Below are positions 52,684 through 62,364 of a stretch of 64,000 bases of DNA, one piece after another. The notes under the pieces were generated by a model. That model worked only from the letters and a program-made list of their open reading frames with translations. It searched no databases and was not told the origin of the DNA. Source of the DNA: an uncultured Christensenellaceae bacterium (GTDB lineage: Bacteria > Bacillota > Clostridia > Christensenellales > Borkfalkiaceae); assembly GCA_910586825.1 (NCBI GenBank), contig CAJUJF010000003.1:1-64000 (forward strand). The letters are read 5' to 3'. The position numbers and the translations under genes are program-made. How positions within the stretch are numbered: the stretch's first letter is position 1; each line of letters begins with the position of its first letter.

Positions 52684-55600
52684 TCAGTTCCAATAGATGA
52701 AGGAATCGATATTGAATTTACCGGTGCATTTAACCGTTACCTTATGATTGCCGTCTTTCAGCTCGCCCGAGAGGAACGCCATTTCCGGAGCGCCGTCTTT
52801 CCGGTCTTTCTTCACGATAGAAGTCATTTTCTTGCCGTCGATCGTCACTTCGACTTTTCCGCTTTCCGCCAGCGTGGAAAGCACGCCGAAACGGTTACCC
52901 GTAAATTCGAGTTCGACCGTGGCGCCTTTTTTACCCGCGTAAACGTGTCCGAAGTTCGAGAATGTAGCTTTCGTCTCCCAGCCCGAACTGTATTTCGCGG
53001 ATTCGCTGTCCGGCGAAACCAATTTCCCGTTCGCAACCGTGAAACTGTCCGTAAATCCGATCGCATTGAGCGCGACGCGCCCGTTGTCCGAACCCGTAAT
53101 TTCCAGCTTGTAATAACGGAAGGACGTAGAATCGAACGTGACCGTCGCGTTCTTTCCACGGCGGGAAACGTTGGCGAACGACTGGATCAACGTGAAATCG
53201 TCGAGTTCGGTTCCCTTCGTGCTGCCGTAGAGCTTGAAATTCGACGGGAACCCGATGTTCGCGCCGTTCGATTCGGTATATCCGTACAGCGTCATCGAAT
53301 TCGCCGTAACCGTCTCCTGCATATCCACGACGAGAATGAGCGGTTTCTGTTCGGATACCCAGAAGTCCTGACTCGTATGGATATTGGTCTCGCTGTTGCC
53401 GTCGAAGAGGTTTCCGATATCGAAATGCCCTTCCTCCACGTTCTTGGTCCAAGGCGTATAGTTGCCGGTCACGTAAGTCTGTTTATCGCCGTACGTTTGC
53501 GCCTGCGAATACGTGTACTTATAATCGCGAACATAGAAATAATCGGTGGTGAATTCTCCCGAAACGTATTCGTAATCGTTTCTGAAAGCGTTTGCGTACG
53601 CGACGGAAACGCTTTCGGGCGCTTCGCCGATCAGATTCCCGTCTTCGTCGATGATCCCCTGCGGAGGGGTGAATTTCCCCCAGCCGACGCCGATAAAGCT
53701 TGCCGCGTTGCCCTTTTGCTCCGTAACCAATACCGCTTTGAAGTAAACCCACGTGTCGGCTTTCAGTTCGTAATCTTTGTAAGGGCATTTTTCGTTGAAG
53801 TTGTTGCCGCTCATGAACGCATTGCCCGTCCAATCCTGCGCCGAACCGACGCTTTCGTAAGTCTTTCCGCCGTCGAGCGAAACGTAGAGCGCGACGTTCC
53901 AACGCCCGCGCAGCGCGATGCGGTATTTTCCGTCTTCTTCAACGTGCAGTTTCCCGCTCAGTTCCACAACGCTGTTTGCGGGAAGCATGTCGCCTTCCTG
54001 ATTGGTATACCAGATATCGGCGCTGCAATTCTGCGTTTTGTTGACGTTGTCGCCTTCCGTTTTGGAAACGTAACCCCGATAATCGCTTTCAAACGCTGCC
54101 GCCGCGGTCGCGGGAACGGATCCCTCCGCAAACGTGTAGGTCGTGCGTTCGAGCATGTTTTTGTTCATTTCGTGCGACTGTTCGAATTCCAGAACAATCT
54201 CGAAATCTTCCAATTTATAGTTCTGATACGCGCCGTTGGTCGCTTCGAGCGAAACGGTTACGACGATCTTTCCCGAACGCAGGTTGTTTTTGTCCGGCGT
54301 GAACTTGTACGTTTTTTCGTCCGTTTTCTGAATCGAACCGTATTCGGGTTTCGTGACGTTTTTGATCTTGAAATCGAATCCTTCGGGAAGCACCACGCTG
54401 CCGGAGTGTTCGTTGTCGTTTACGACGTATTTGTTCAGGTCGATCGTGAAATCTTTGCCGTACTCGATCTGGAACGGCTGCATCGTTTCGACCGTCACCT
54501 TTTCTCCGTCGATCGTATAGCTTCTGCCCGTCTGATAGAAGGAAGCGAAGGGAATAAAGGTCGGGAACGAATCTTCGGTATTCTGACCGACGACTTCGTC
54601 CGAAAGCTCCGCGTCCAGAAGTTCGTTGAAATAGAAGGACATGTCGTTGTGCGTCACTTCGCTCCATGCGCGGAAATATCCCGCGTACGACTGACCGTAT
54701 CCGCCCGAACGCTGTACCTGCAATGCGTTCACGAACGCCTCCTGCCCGAAATTGTGCAACAGCGTCGCGTAGAGCGCAAGCCCTTGTTTTCCGTTTTCGA
54801 AACGGTCGGAAGTCAGCTGATCGAGCGCCCAGGTCGCGCTGGTATAGCGATTCCAGCCGCCCAACCCTTCCGCGCCGTAATTGCCCGCTTTTCTCGCGGC
54901 AGAGATCTTGGTGAACAGACTGTATTCCACAAGCGTCATCGCGTTGTTGGTAACTTCGCCGCCGTTCCCGACGCCGTAGCCCTGATAGTTGTGGTTGTAC
55001 TCGTGCATGTTTCCCCAGGCGCCGCTCCTGACGAGCGAGTTATAATTCAGGGAGTTCGACATCCAGCCCGAAGGGCAGTTGACCGAGCGCTGACCGGGGA
55101 ACGCAACCGCCGCGCCCGCCGCAACGAAGGGCTCGTACAGGAATACGATGCCCTGCGTGGATACTTTGGTGGAGACGAGAGACACCTTATCCCAATACTT
55201 CGCCGCCTTGTAAAGGTCGTCGTACGAGAACGCTTTGGCGTATTTTAAGGGCCCCGAATGAAGCACGCCGTTATCCCACACTTCGAGATCGAAATAAGGC
55301 GCGGTGGACTTCGCGTTCTCCTCGAACTCCTGTGGCGTGGTATAGCCGAGAATAAAGTGCGAATATCTCACGCCGCCCGAAACGGTGACCGAAAAATTCA
55401 CGCGTTCGTCGCGCACGTAGATGGGTCCGCCAAGATAAGAGCCCACGTAAGCGGTATACGTCTTCGTCTCTTCGTCGAAGGTCGCCGTACTCTTATCCAC
55501 TTCCATCGTGTTGAGAATGACGGGCATGCGGTTCATCTGGTTTTTCGCCGTCCAGATATTGTTCGCCTTGCCGTTGTAAAGCGCCTGACCGATATGTACG

Positions 55601-56298
55601 ACAATGCCGTTTGTGGCGTTCATATCCTCTTCGCTGATCTCGATTTTGATGATCTCGCCCGCAGGCGCGTACATCCCCGTGAGATCGTAATAACTCGTGT
55701 ACGCTCTCGGCCCATAAGTCAGCCGCTTCTTGATCGCGGGTTCGTCGTCCGAAACGTTGCCCTCGTAAAGTCCGTCCGCAGCGGTATGTTTATAAAGCTG
55801 TCTGTGATTGCCGTTTTCATCGTTCACCGGCGTGCCGTCTTTCAGATAGAGGTAGCCGTTCTGATCCATCTTCTCGTACGGACCGCCCCCGTTCCAGGTC
55901 TGCTTGGTCGTCAACGAATTCGCTTCCCGAATCAGCGCGTTTCTTGCCGCGACCTGCTCTTCCCCCGTTCCGAGAACTTCTCTGAGCTGATAACCGAATT
56001 TGGGATACCCCGACGGAAGTCCGCCGTCGTGCATCTCTTTCGGAATATTGCGTTTTACCGTTCCGAGGTACTCCGCCTGATACGCCGCGCGCGTCGTGGA
56101 TTGATATGCGTTTTTGAAACCGTCTCCCGACGACGATCCGCACGCGCTCATCAGCCCTACGCCTGCGGCGAGAATCCCGCACATCGCAACCGAAGCCGCG
56201 ACGGCGACAAGCGTTCTTAACTTTTTGCCAAAGGGTCTTGCCGTAACGGAATCGGTTACGGCTTCCGTCGCAATCCTTTCTCTGTTTTTCCGTTTCAT
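52684..56298 (-). CDS. Secreted M60-family (mucin-type glycoprotein) metallopeptidase
   Basis: A 1204-residue lipoprotein-like exported protein: an unusual 27-residue charged N-terminus precedes the hydrophobic stretch, and the lipobox MSAC puts the acylated Cys at 53. The M60 zinc site is H432-E433-Y-N-H436 with a distal E448 (HEYNH...GGEV). The region around residues 770-900 resembles a PA14/carbohydrate-binding module. A discoidin-like F5/8C (CBM32) module follows at about 985-1090 (NLFDGNSETN), and a final beta module ends in FNIDSFIYW. M60 enzymes with CBMs cleave O-glycosylated mucins. The gene is monocistronic with its own promoter and terminator. Confidence 0.9.
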   Translation of the reverse strand: MKRKNRERIATEAVTDSVTARPFGKKLRTLVAVAASVAMCGILAAGVGLMSACGSSSGDGFKNAYQSTTRAAYQAEYLGTVKRNIPKEMHDGGLPSGYPKFGYQLREVLGTGEEQVAARNALIREANSLTTKQTWNGGGPYEKMDQNGYLYLKDGTPVNDENGNHRQLYKHTAADGLYEGNVSDDEPAIKKRLTYGPRAYTSYYDLTGMYAPAGEIIKIEISEEDMNATNGIVVHIGQALYNGKANNIWTAKNQMNRMPVILNTMEVDKSTATFDEETKTYTAYVGSYLGGPIYVRDERVNFSVTVSGGVRYSHFILGYTTPQEFEENAKSTAPYFDLEVWDNGVLHSGPLKYAKAFSYDDLYKAAKYWDKVSLVSTKVSTQGIVFLYEPFVAAGAAVAFPGQRSVNCPSGWMSNSLNYNSLVRSGAWGNMHEYNHNYQGYGVGNGGEVTNNAMTLVEYSLFTKISAARKAGNYGAEGLGGWNRYTSATWALDQLTSDRFENGKQGLALYATLLHNFGQEAFVNALQVQRSGGYGQSYAGYFRAWSEVTHNDMSFYFNELLDAELSDEVVGQNTEDSFPTFIPFASFYQTGRSYTIDGEKVTVETMQPFQIEYGKDFTIDLNKYVVNDNEHSGSVVLPEGFDFKIKNVTKPEYGSIQKTDEKTYKFTPDKNNLRSGKIVVTVSLEATNGAYQNYKLEDFEIVLEFEQSHEMNKNMLERTTYTFAEGSVPATAAAAFESDYRGYVSKTEGDNVNKTQNCSADIWYTNQEGDMLPANSVVELSGKLHVEEDGKYRIALRGRWNVALYVSLDGGKTYESVGSAQDWTGNAFMSGNNFNEKCPYKDYELKADTWVYFKAVLVTEQKGNAASFIGVGWGKFTPPQGIIDEDGNLIGEAPESVSVAYANAFRNDYEYVSGEFTTDYFYVRDYKYTYSQAQTYGDKQTYVTGNYTPWTKNVEEGHFDIGNLFDGNSETNIHTSQDFWVSEQKPLILVVDMQETVTANSMTLYGYTESNGANIGFPSNFKLYGSTKGTELDDFTLIQSFANVSRRGKNATVTFDSTSFRYYKLEITGSDNGRVALNAIGFTDSFTVANGKLVSPDSESAKYSSGWETKATFSNFGHVYAGKKGATVELEFTGNRFGVLSTLAESGKVEVTIDGKKMTSIVKKDRKDGAPEMAFLSGELKDGNHKVTVKCTGKFNIDSFIYWN

Positions 56299-56344
56299 AT
56301 AACGATCTCCTTTTCATACGGACGAAATCGTCCGATTTTCATTC

Positions 56345-56372
56345 ATTATAGCATGCAAAAATTTTTTGTCAC
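56345..56372 (-). promoter_or_regulatory. Promoter of the M60 peptidase gene
   Basis: GTGACA (56372-56367), a 16-base spacer and TATAAT (56350-56345). Confidence 0.75.
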
Positions 56373-56488
56373 GCGTTTTTCGGTGGGAATCGGCGGAATT
56401 TTATCCGAAACCCGTCCGTTTTTGTCTTTTTCGACGCGGACGGCGCACCGCCGAACTTCCTTGCGTATTCTTTATTTTATCGGAAAAC

Positions 56489-58669
56489 TTAACGTTTTTC
56501 CTTGACTTTATCCTTTCGCATCGTGAGCGAAATGCGCTTTTTCTTCTCGTCCGCTTCCAGAACCCAGACGGTCACGACGTCGCCGACCGAGAGCGCTTCG
56601 GACGGGTGACGGATAAAGTGATCGCAGATCTGGGAAATATGCACGAGCCCGTCCTGATGCACGCCGATATCGACGAACGCGCCGAAGTCGATCACGTTGC
56701 GCACCGTGCCTTTCAGTTCCATTCCCGGCATCAGGTCTTTGATGTCCAAAACGTCGGTACGGAGCACGGGCGCGGGCAATTCGTCGCGCGGATCCCGTCC
56801 GGGTTTTTTCAGTTCCGTCGTGATATCGAAGAGCGTTGGAAGACCTACCTCGCACTCCTTCGCCGCCTTTTCCTCGCCGTAACGGTTAAGGCGTTCCATT
56901 AAATTATAGAGCTTTCCCGTCCGCACGTCTTCCATCGTATATCCGCAAAGCGCGATGAGTTTTTCCGCCGCCGCATACGATTCGGGGTGCACGGACGTAT
57001 TGTCGAGCACCTGCTTGCTCTCGGGAACGCGAAGGAACCCCGCGCACTGCTCGTACGCTTTCGCGCCGAGCTTCGGCACCTTTAACAGCTGTTTGCGGGA
57101 AGTGAACGTGCCGTTCTCCTCGCGGTATTTTACCACGTTCGCGGCGACGCCCGCATTCAGCCCCGAAACGCGCGCGAGCAACGGCGCGGATGCGGTGTTC
57201 AAATCCACCCCGACGGCATTTACGCAATCCTCCACGACGCCGTCCAGCGTTTCGGACAGTCTCTTTTCCGGCATATCGTGCTGATACTGTCCCACGCCGA
57301 TCGATTTGGGATCGATCTTGACGAGTTCCGCAAGAGGATCCTGCAAGCGGCGGGCGATGGAAACCGCGGAACGGAGATTGACGTCGTAATCGGGAAACTC
57401 TTTCGCCGCCAGAGGCGAAGCGGAATAGACCGACGCGCCGGCTTCGTTCACGATCATGTACGAAACCCCCGCGCCCGCGCCGAGCCCCGAGATGAGCTCC
57501 ACCGTCATCTGTTCGGTTTCGCGGCTCGCCGTACCGTTCCCGATCGCGATATGCTTTACCTTGTGCCTGCGGATCATGAACGAGAGCTTTTCGATGCACT
57601 CGCGTTTCTGACGCTCGCCGTACGTGGGATAGACCACCGCGGTGTCCAGCACCTTTCCCGTACCGTCCACGACCGCGACTTTACAGCCCATGCGATAGCC
57701 GGGATCCAGCCCCATGGTGACGAAGCCCTTGACGGGCGGCTGCATCAACAGCGGACGCAGGTTGAGCGCAAACTGCCCGATCGCACCTTCGCACGCCGTC
57801 TCGGTAAGCGCGGCGCGGATCTCCCGTTCGATGGAGGGCGCGATCAGGCGGTCGTAAGCGTCTTCCGCCGCCGCGCGGACGAATTCCGTCGAGGCGCAAG
57901 GCGACTTCAAAACCCGATCGGTCGCGAACTTCACCGCGACGTCGCGGTTCATATCGACGTTCACCTTTAAAACTTCTTCCCGCTCCCCGCGGTTCATGGC
58001 AAGCACCTGATGCCCCTGCACTTTCCGCACGGGAGAGGAAAACGCATAATAATTGCGGTATACGGTGTCCTCCGGATCCTTCTTCGCCGCCGCCGAAACG
58101 ATGTCCGCGCGCTCGGTATACAGTTCGCGCAAAGACTTGCGGATCTCCGCGTCGTCGGAAATCATCTCCGCGACGATATCCGCCGCGCCCGCGAGCGCTT
58201 CTTCCGCGGTGTTCACGCCGTTTTCTTCGCTGACATATTTTTTCGCTTCCTCGGCGGGAGACGGACAATCCGGCTCCTGCGCGAAGAGCAGTTCCGCAAG
58301 CGGGGCAAGACCCTTTTCCCGCGCGACGGTCGCGCGCGTGCGGCGTTTCTGTTTATAAGGACGGTAAAGATCCTCCACTTCGGCAAGCGTCGCGGCGGCG
58401 TCGATCGCGGCGGCGAGCTCCTCCGTCAGTTTTCCCTGATTTTCGATCGAGGTCTTGACTTCCTGTCTGCGCGTTTCGAGATTTCTCAGGTACGCCAATC
58501 TGTCCGCAAGCGTACGGATCGTCTGATCGTCCATCGTGCCGTGCATTTCCTTGCGGTAGCGCGCGATGAAGGGAACGGTATTCCCTTCGTCCAACAGCGT
58601 TACCACGTTTTGCACGTGTTCTTCTTTTTTTTCGAGTTCCTGTGCGAGAATCTGTACGATCGTCTGCAT
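56489..58669 (-). CDS. tex: Tex-family RNA-binding protein
   Basis: A 726-residue cytosolic protein with the full Tex layout: helical N-terminus, YqgF-like RNase-H fold (LDPGYRMGCKVAVVD), helix-hairpin-helix repeats (LNTASAPLLARVSGLNAGVA) and a C-terminal S1 domain (GMELKGTVRNVIDFGAFVDIG). Tex binds RNA and ribosomes and is thought to act in transcription or translation quality control. The start is ATG 58669 with AAGGAG 10 bases upstream; a longer frame starts inside the promoter at 58732. It is monocistronic. Confidence 0.94.
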   Translation of the reverse strand: MQTIVQILAQELEKKEEHVQNVVTLLDEGNTVPFIARYRKEMHGTMDDQTIRTLADRLAYLRNLETRRQEVKTSIENQGKLTEELAAAIDAAATLAEVEDLYRPYKQKRRTRATVAREKGLAPLAELLFAQEPDCPSPAEEAKKYVSEENGVNTAEEALAGAADIVAEMISDDAEIRKSLRELYTERADIVSAAAKKDPEDTVYRNYYAFSSPVRKVQGHQVLAMNRGEREEVLKVNVDMNRDVAVKFATDRVLKSPCASTEFVRAAAEDAYDRLIAPSIEREIRAALTETACEGAIGQFALNLRPLLMQPPVKGFVTMGLDPGYRMGCKVAVVDGTGKVLDTAVVYPTYGERQKRECIEKLSFMIRRHKVKHIAIGNGTASRETEQMTVELISGLGAGAGVSYMIVNEAGASVYSASPLAAKEFPDYDVNLRSAVSIARRLQDPLAELVKIDPKSIGVGQYQHDMPEKRLSETLDGVVEDCVNAVGVDLNTASAPLLARVSGLNAGVAANVVKYREENGTFTSRKQLLKVPKLGAKAYEQCAGFLRVPESKQVLDNTSVHPESYAAAEKLIALCGYTMEDVRTGKLYNLMERLNRYGEEKAAKECEVGLPTLFDITTELKKPGRDPRDELPAPVLRTDVLDIKDLMPGMELKGTVRNVIDFGAFVDIGVHQDGLVHISQICDHFIRHPSEALSVGDVVTVWVLEADEKKKRISLTMRKDKVKEKR

Positions 58670-58703
58670 CGTTTTTTCGCTCCTTCGTTTTTTCAGCCGA
58701 ATT

Positions 58704-58732
58704 ATCATATCATAATATTCGGAATTTGGCAA
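58704..58732 (-). promoter_or_regulatory. Promoter of tex
   Basis: TTGCCA (58732-58727), a 17-base spacer and TATGAT (58709-58704), 35 bases before the start. Confidence 0.65.
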
Positions 58733-58756
58733 GTTTTGAGCGCAAATTTCCGCATG

Positions 58757-58785
58757 AAAAAAACCGCCCCGAAAAGAGCGGTTTT
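58757..58785 (-). terminator. Terminator of the hemolysin III gene
   Basis: AAAACCGC and GCGGTTTT arms with a 10-base loop and T-run on the minus strand, 14 bases past the stop. Confidence 0.8.
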
Positions 58786-58798
58786 TGAAAGATACGCT

Positions 58799-59491
58799 TT
58801 ACAGCAACATCAAGAGGATACTCGCAAAGTGCAACGCGGTTCCCGCAAGATCGAACAAATGCCATACCGCGTGAAAGTACCGCACTTTTTTTCCGAGCGC
58901 GAAAAACACGATCCCGCCGGTGTAGGCGATCCCGCCCGCGAGCAACAGCCAAAGGCACGCGGGCGACACCAGCCCCGCAAGTTTGCCGAAGCCGAGTAGC
59001 GCCAGCCAGCCCATCGTGATATAAAACGCCATCGAAATCCCTTTGACCGCTTTGTTGTTCATGGCGATCGCGTTCATCGTGATCCCCGCCGCCGCGCAAG
59101 CCCATTCGATCGCGAGCGTGGCGATCCCGAGCGCAGTGCCGCCCAACGCGATGATGCAATAGGGCGTATAAGTCCCCGCAATGAGAAGATAGATCGTACA
59201 GTGATCGAAAATGCGGAACACGCCCTTCGCCCTGCCGTTGGGAAGAAAGTGATACAGCGCGCTCATCGTGTACAGCACGATAATACTGCAACAGAATACC
59301 GACGTGGCGACCATCGCCGCCGCCGAGGGATAGGCGAAGATGCACAGCGCGATCCAGGCGGCGACGCCGAACGCGCCGCCGACGATATGCGATACCGCGT
59401 TAAAAATCTCCTCCCCTTTCGTATAAAAGGAAGAAAACCCCTTTTTCTTTTTGGGAACGGACGACGAACGTCCTTTGACCGTTGCTTCCAT
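58799..59491 (-). CDS. Hemolysin III / PAQR-like seven-helix membrane protein
   Basis: A 230-residue protein with a 25-residue basic N-terminus and about seven membrane helices. The PAQR motifs are visible: GEEIFNAVSHIVGG near helix 1, ALYHFLP, and the C-terminal YFHAVWHLFDLAGTALHF, with the histidines that bind zinc in characterised members. Despite the hemolysin name, these proteins are mostly of unknown role in bacteria and may act in membrane fluidity or lipid signalling. It is monocistronic. Confidence 0.92.
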   Translation of the reverse strand: MEATVKGRSSSVPKKKKGFSSFYTKGEEIFNAVSHIVGGAFGVAAWIALCIFAYPSAAAMVATSVFCCSIIVLYTMSALYHFLPNGRAKGVFRIFDHCTIYLLIAGTYTPYCIIALGGTALGIATLAIEWACAAAGITMNAIAMNNKAVKGISMAFYITMGWLALLGFGKLAGLVSPACLWLLLAGGIAYTGGIVFFALGKKVRYFHAVWHLFDLAGTALHFASILLMLL

Positions 59492-59526
59492 AACAAACTC
59501 CGTTTAGAAATTTTGCTTACGAAAAC

Positions 59527-59555
59527 AGTATATCCCAAACCGCCGAAAAAGAAAA
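59527..59555 (-). promoter_or_regulatory. Weak candidate promoter of the hemolysin III gene
   Basis: TATACT (59532-59527) with a poor TTTTCT (59555-59550) 17 bases upstream. The rest of 59492-59630 contains no gene I can support. Confidence 0.3.
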
Positions 59556-59630
59556 CCTATTGCCCCCGAACGGAATCCTACTCTTTTTTTCGGCGTTTCT
59601 ACCGCCCGAACCGCCGATTCTACTCTGAAA

Positions 59631-59668
59631 AACAGCCGCTCTACCGAACGTAGAGCGGCTGTTTTGTT
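59631..59668 (-). terminator. Second terminator behind the small zinc-ribbon gene
   Basis: AACAGCCGCTCTAC, loop CGAAC, GTAGAGCGGCTGTT: a perfect 14-bp stem. On the minus strand it is followed by TTTTTC. It lies about 90 bases after a first terminator. Confidence 0.75.
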
Positions 59669-59730
59669 ACGGCGGCGGAAATATTTCTTGCTTGTTCGGA
59701 CTGCGCGCCTCCCCGCGGCGAGAGAACGAA

Positions 59731-59755
59731 AAAAACTCAACCGAGGGTTGAGTTT
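59731..59755 (-). terminator. First terminator of the small zinc-ribbon gene, overlapping its stop
   Basis: AAACTCAACC, loop GAG, GGTTGAGTTT, followed by T residues on the minus strand. The hairpin starts within the stop codon of the gene. Confidence 0.75.
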
Positions 59756-60042
59756 TACGATTTCATCGTTAATACGACGATGACGACGATCGCGGCGACG
59801 GCAAAACCGATGACCGTTCCGACGGTTTTCAGTTTCCGCGCCGTATTTTCGTTCATCGGTCTGTATCCGCGCGGCGTCAGTTCCCCGCCGCAATAAGGAC
59901 ACTGCGTCATGTGATCGAGTACGCTCTGTCCGCAATGCGGACAATCGACGGCGTGCTTTTCGAGCTTCTTCCGCCGCTTTTCCCGCCGCGCCGCCTCGCG
60001 TTCTTTTTCGTACGCCTTTTTTTCTTCTTCCGTCATCTTCAT
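59755..60042 (-). CDS. Small zinc-ribbon membrane protein
   Basis: A 95-residue protein: a 30-residue strongly charged helical N-terminus (Glu, Lys and Arg), a zinc ribbon (CPHCG and CPYCGG at about residues 34-53), and one C-terminal membrane helix at about 72-92. It is probably tail-anchored with the ribbon in the cytosol. The start is ambiguous: ATG 60042 or ATG 60036. No ribosome site is visible and the promoter lies almost on the start, so leaderless translation is possible. Function is unknown. Confidence 0.75.
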   Translation of the reverse strand: MKMTEEEKKAYEKEREAARREKRRKKLEKHAVDCPHCGQSVLDHMTQCPYCGGELTPRGYRPMNENTARKLKTVGTVIGFAVAAIVVIVVLTMKS

Positions 60043-60048
60043 ACCGGC

Positions 60049-60077
60049 ATTATAACATGCGCGCGCAAAAAACGCAA
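60049..60077 (-). promoter_or_regulatory. Possible promoter of the small zinc-ribbon gene (leaderless)
   Basis: TTGCGT (60077-60072), a 17-base spacer and TATAAT (60054-60049). The -10 box is six bases from the first ATG, so a transcript would start at or next to the start codon. Confidence 0.5.
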
Positions 60078-60081
60078 CCTT

Positions 60082-62337
60082 TTACATGCTCTCGTGAATG
60101 GTACGGGAAATGACGTCGTCCTGCTGCTGTTTGGTGAGTTTGATGAAGTTGACCGCATACCCGCTCACGCGGATGGTGAGCTGCGGGTATTTTTCGGGAT
60201 GCGCCTGCGCGTCGAGCAGCGTATCGCGGTTGAACACGTTCACGTTCAGATGATGCCCGCCGTTCCCCGTATAGCCGTCGAGCATGGCAACGAGATTATC
60301 CGTCTGCCGCGCGCGCTCCTTGCCGAGCGAGTATGGAGTGATCGAAAAGGTGTTCGAAATCCCGTCTCGCGAATCCTCGTAGGGGAGTTTCGCAACCGAT
60401 TCGAGAGACGCGAGCGCGCCTTTCGAATCCCGACCGTGCATGGGATTCGCGCCGGGCGCCAGCGGTTCGCCCGCCCTTCTTCCGTCCGGCGTGTTTCCGG
60501 TATTTTTGCCGTAGACGACGTTCGACGTGATCGTGAGAATGGAAGTCGTCGCGAGCGATTCGCGGTACGTCGCATGACTGCGGATCTTGTTCATGAACGT
60601 CCTGACCAGCCAGACGGCAAGCTCGTCTACGCGGTCGTCGTTGTTGCCGTACTTGGGGAAATCTCCCTCGATCCGGAAATCGGTGACGATCCCGTTTTCG
60701 TCCCGTACGGGATAGACTTTGGCGTACTTGATCGCGGAGAGGCTGTCGGCGGCGCACGAAAGACCGGCGATTCCCGTCGCGAAAAATCTGCGCACTTTGG
60801 TGTCGTGCAAAGACATTTCGAGCGCCTCGTAACAATACTTGTCGTGCATATAATGGATCACGTTGAGAGTGTTGACGTACAGTCCCGCAAGCCAGCTCAT
60901 CATCTGGTCGTATTTTTCGAGCACCTCTTCGAAATCCAGCGCGCCGTCGCTTTCAACGGGCTGGAATTCGGGAGAAACCTGCAACGGAAGCCCCGTCTTT
61001 TTGTCCTTTACAAGCTCGTCTTTCCCGCCGTTGATCGCGTAAAGCAGACACTTGGCGAGATTCGCGCGCGCGCCGAAGAACTGCATGTCTTTGCCGACCC
61101 GCATGCAGGACACGCAACACGCGATACAGTAGTCGTCGCCCATTTCGGGACGCATAAGATCGTCGCTTTCGTATTGGATCGCAGAAGTTTTTACGGAGAC
61201 TTCCGCGCAGAAGTTTTTAAAGTTCTCGGGTAAGTTCTGCGACCACAGCACGGTGAGGTTGGGTTCGGGCGCGGGGCCGAGATTGACGAGGGTATGCAGG
61301 ATGCGGAAGCTGTTCTTGGTGACGAGCGTCCTGCCGTCCACCCCCATTCCGCCGATGGACTCGGTCACCCAGGTCGGATCGCCGCTGAACAGTGCGTTGT
61401 ATTCTTTAGTACGCATGAACTTCACGACGCGCAGTTTCATGACGAAATGATCCATCAGTTCCTGCGCCTGCAATTCGGTGAGTTTTCCCTCTTCGAGATC
61501 GCGCTGAATATAGATATCGAGGAAGGTAGACGTTCTGCCGATGCTCATCGCCGCGCCGTTCTGGTCTTTTACGGCGGCGAGATAGCCGAAGTACAGCCAT
61601 TGCACGGCTTCCTGCGCAGTTTCGGCGGGCGCGGAAATATCGTATCCGTATTCCGCCGCCATTTCCTTCAACGCCTTCAAGGCTTTGATCTGTTCGGAGA
61701 GTTCTTCGCGGTCGCGGATCTTGTCGGGCGTCATGTCCCCGTCCAAAAGCAGTTTTTCCGCCTCTTTCCGCGCGATCAAAAAGTCGACGCCGTACAGCGC
61801 GACGCGCCGATAGTCGCCCACGATCCTGCCGCGCCCGTAAGTATCGGGCAATCCCGTAAGAATGTGCGCGGTGCGCGCGCGGCGCATTTCCGGCGTATAC
61901 GCGTCGTAGACGCCGTCGTTATGCGTCTTGCGGTATTTGCAGATCTCCTTCACCTTCGGATCCAGCTCGTATCCGTACATTTTGAGCGATTCTTCCGCCA
62001 TGCGGATTCCGCCGAAGGGCAACAGCCCGCGCTTGAACGGCTCGTCCGTTTGAAGTCCGACGATTTTTTCGAGGTTTTTGTCGAAATATCCCGCTTTATG
62101 GCTGTTTACGCGGGAAATGACCGCGGTATCCGCGTCGTAGACGCCGCCGCGGGCGCGTTCCTTTTGAGAAAGATCGAGCACCTGCTCCCACAGTTTCGCG
62201 GTCGCTTCCGTCGCGGGCGCGAGAAACGCGCCGTCCCCTTCGTACGGGGTATAATTCCGTTGAATGAAATCGCGTACGTCGATCTCTCCGTCGCTCCATT
62301 TTCCGCGCGCAAACCCGCGCCAAGCCGTATTTTCCAT
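60082..62337 (-). CDS. pflB: Pyruvate formate-lyase
   Basis: A 751-residue glycyl-radical enzyme that converts pyruvate and CoA to acetyl-CoA and formate under anaerobic conditions. The active-site pair C407-C408 (ACCVSC) and the radical glycine G726 (RVSGYAV) are intact, and the length is standard. It is the second gene after pflA (27-base gap), the reverse of the more usual pflB-pflA order. The pair is preceded by a ZTP-type riboswitch, so expression should follow the folate/purine one-carbon state that uses formate. Confidence 0.97.
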   Translation of the reverse strand: MENTAWRGFARGKWSDGEIDVRDFIQRNYTPYEGDGAFLAPATEATAKLWEQVLDLSQKERARGGVYDADTAVISRVNSHKAGYFDKNLEKIVGLQTDEPFKRGLLPFGGIRMAEESLKMYGYELDPKVKEICKYRKTHNDGVYDAYTPEMRRARTAHILTGLPDTYGRGRIVGDYRRVALYGVDFLIARKEAEKLLLDGDMTPDKIRDREELSEQIKALKALKEMAAEYGYDISAPAETAQEAVQWLYFGYLAAVKDQNGAAMSIGRTSTFLDIYIQRDLEEGKLTELQAQELMDHFVMKLRVVKFMRTKEYNALFSGDPTWVTESIGGMGVDGRTLVTKNSFRILHTLVNLGPAPEPNLTVLWSQNLPENFKNFCAEVSVKTSAIQYESDDLMRPEMGDDYCIACCVSCMRVGKDMQFFGARANLAKCLLYAINGGKDELVKDKKTGLPLQVSPEFQPVESDGALDFEEVLEKYDQMMSWLAGLYVNTLNVIHYMHDKYCYEALEMSLHDTKVRRFFATGIAGLSCAADSLSAIKYAKVYPVRDENGIVTDFRIEGDFPKYGNNDDRVDELAVWLVRTFMNKIRSHATYRESLATTSILTITSNVVYGKNTGNTPDGRRAGEPLAPGANPMHGRDSKGALASLESVAKLPYEDSRDGISNTFSITPYSLGKERARQTDNLVAMLDGYTGNGGHHLNVNVFNRDTLLDAQAHPEKYPQLTIRVSGYAVNFIKLTKQQQDDVISRTIHESM

Positions 62338-62364
62338 ATTCGCTCCTTTTCGCCCGATGCGAAC

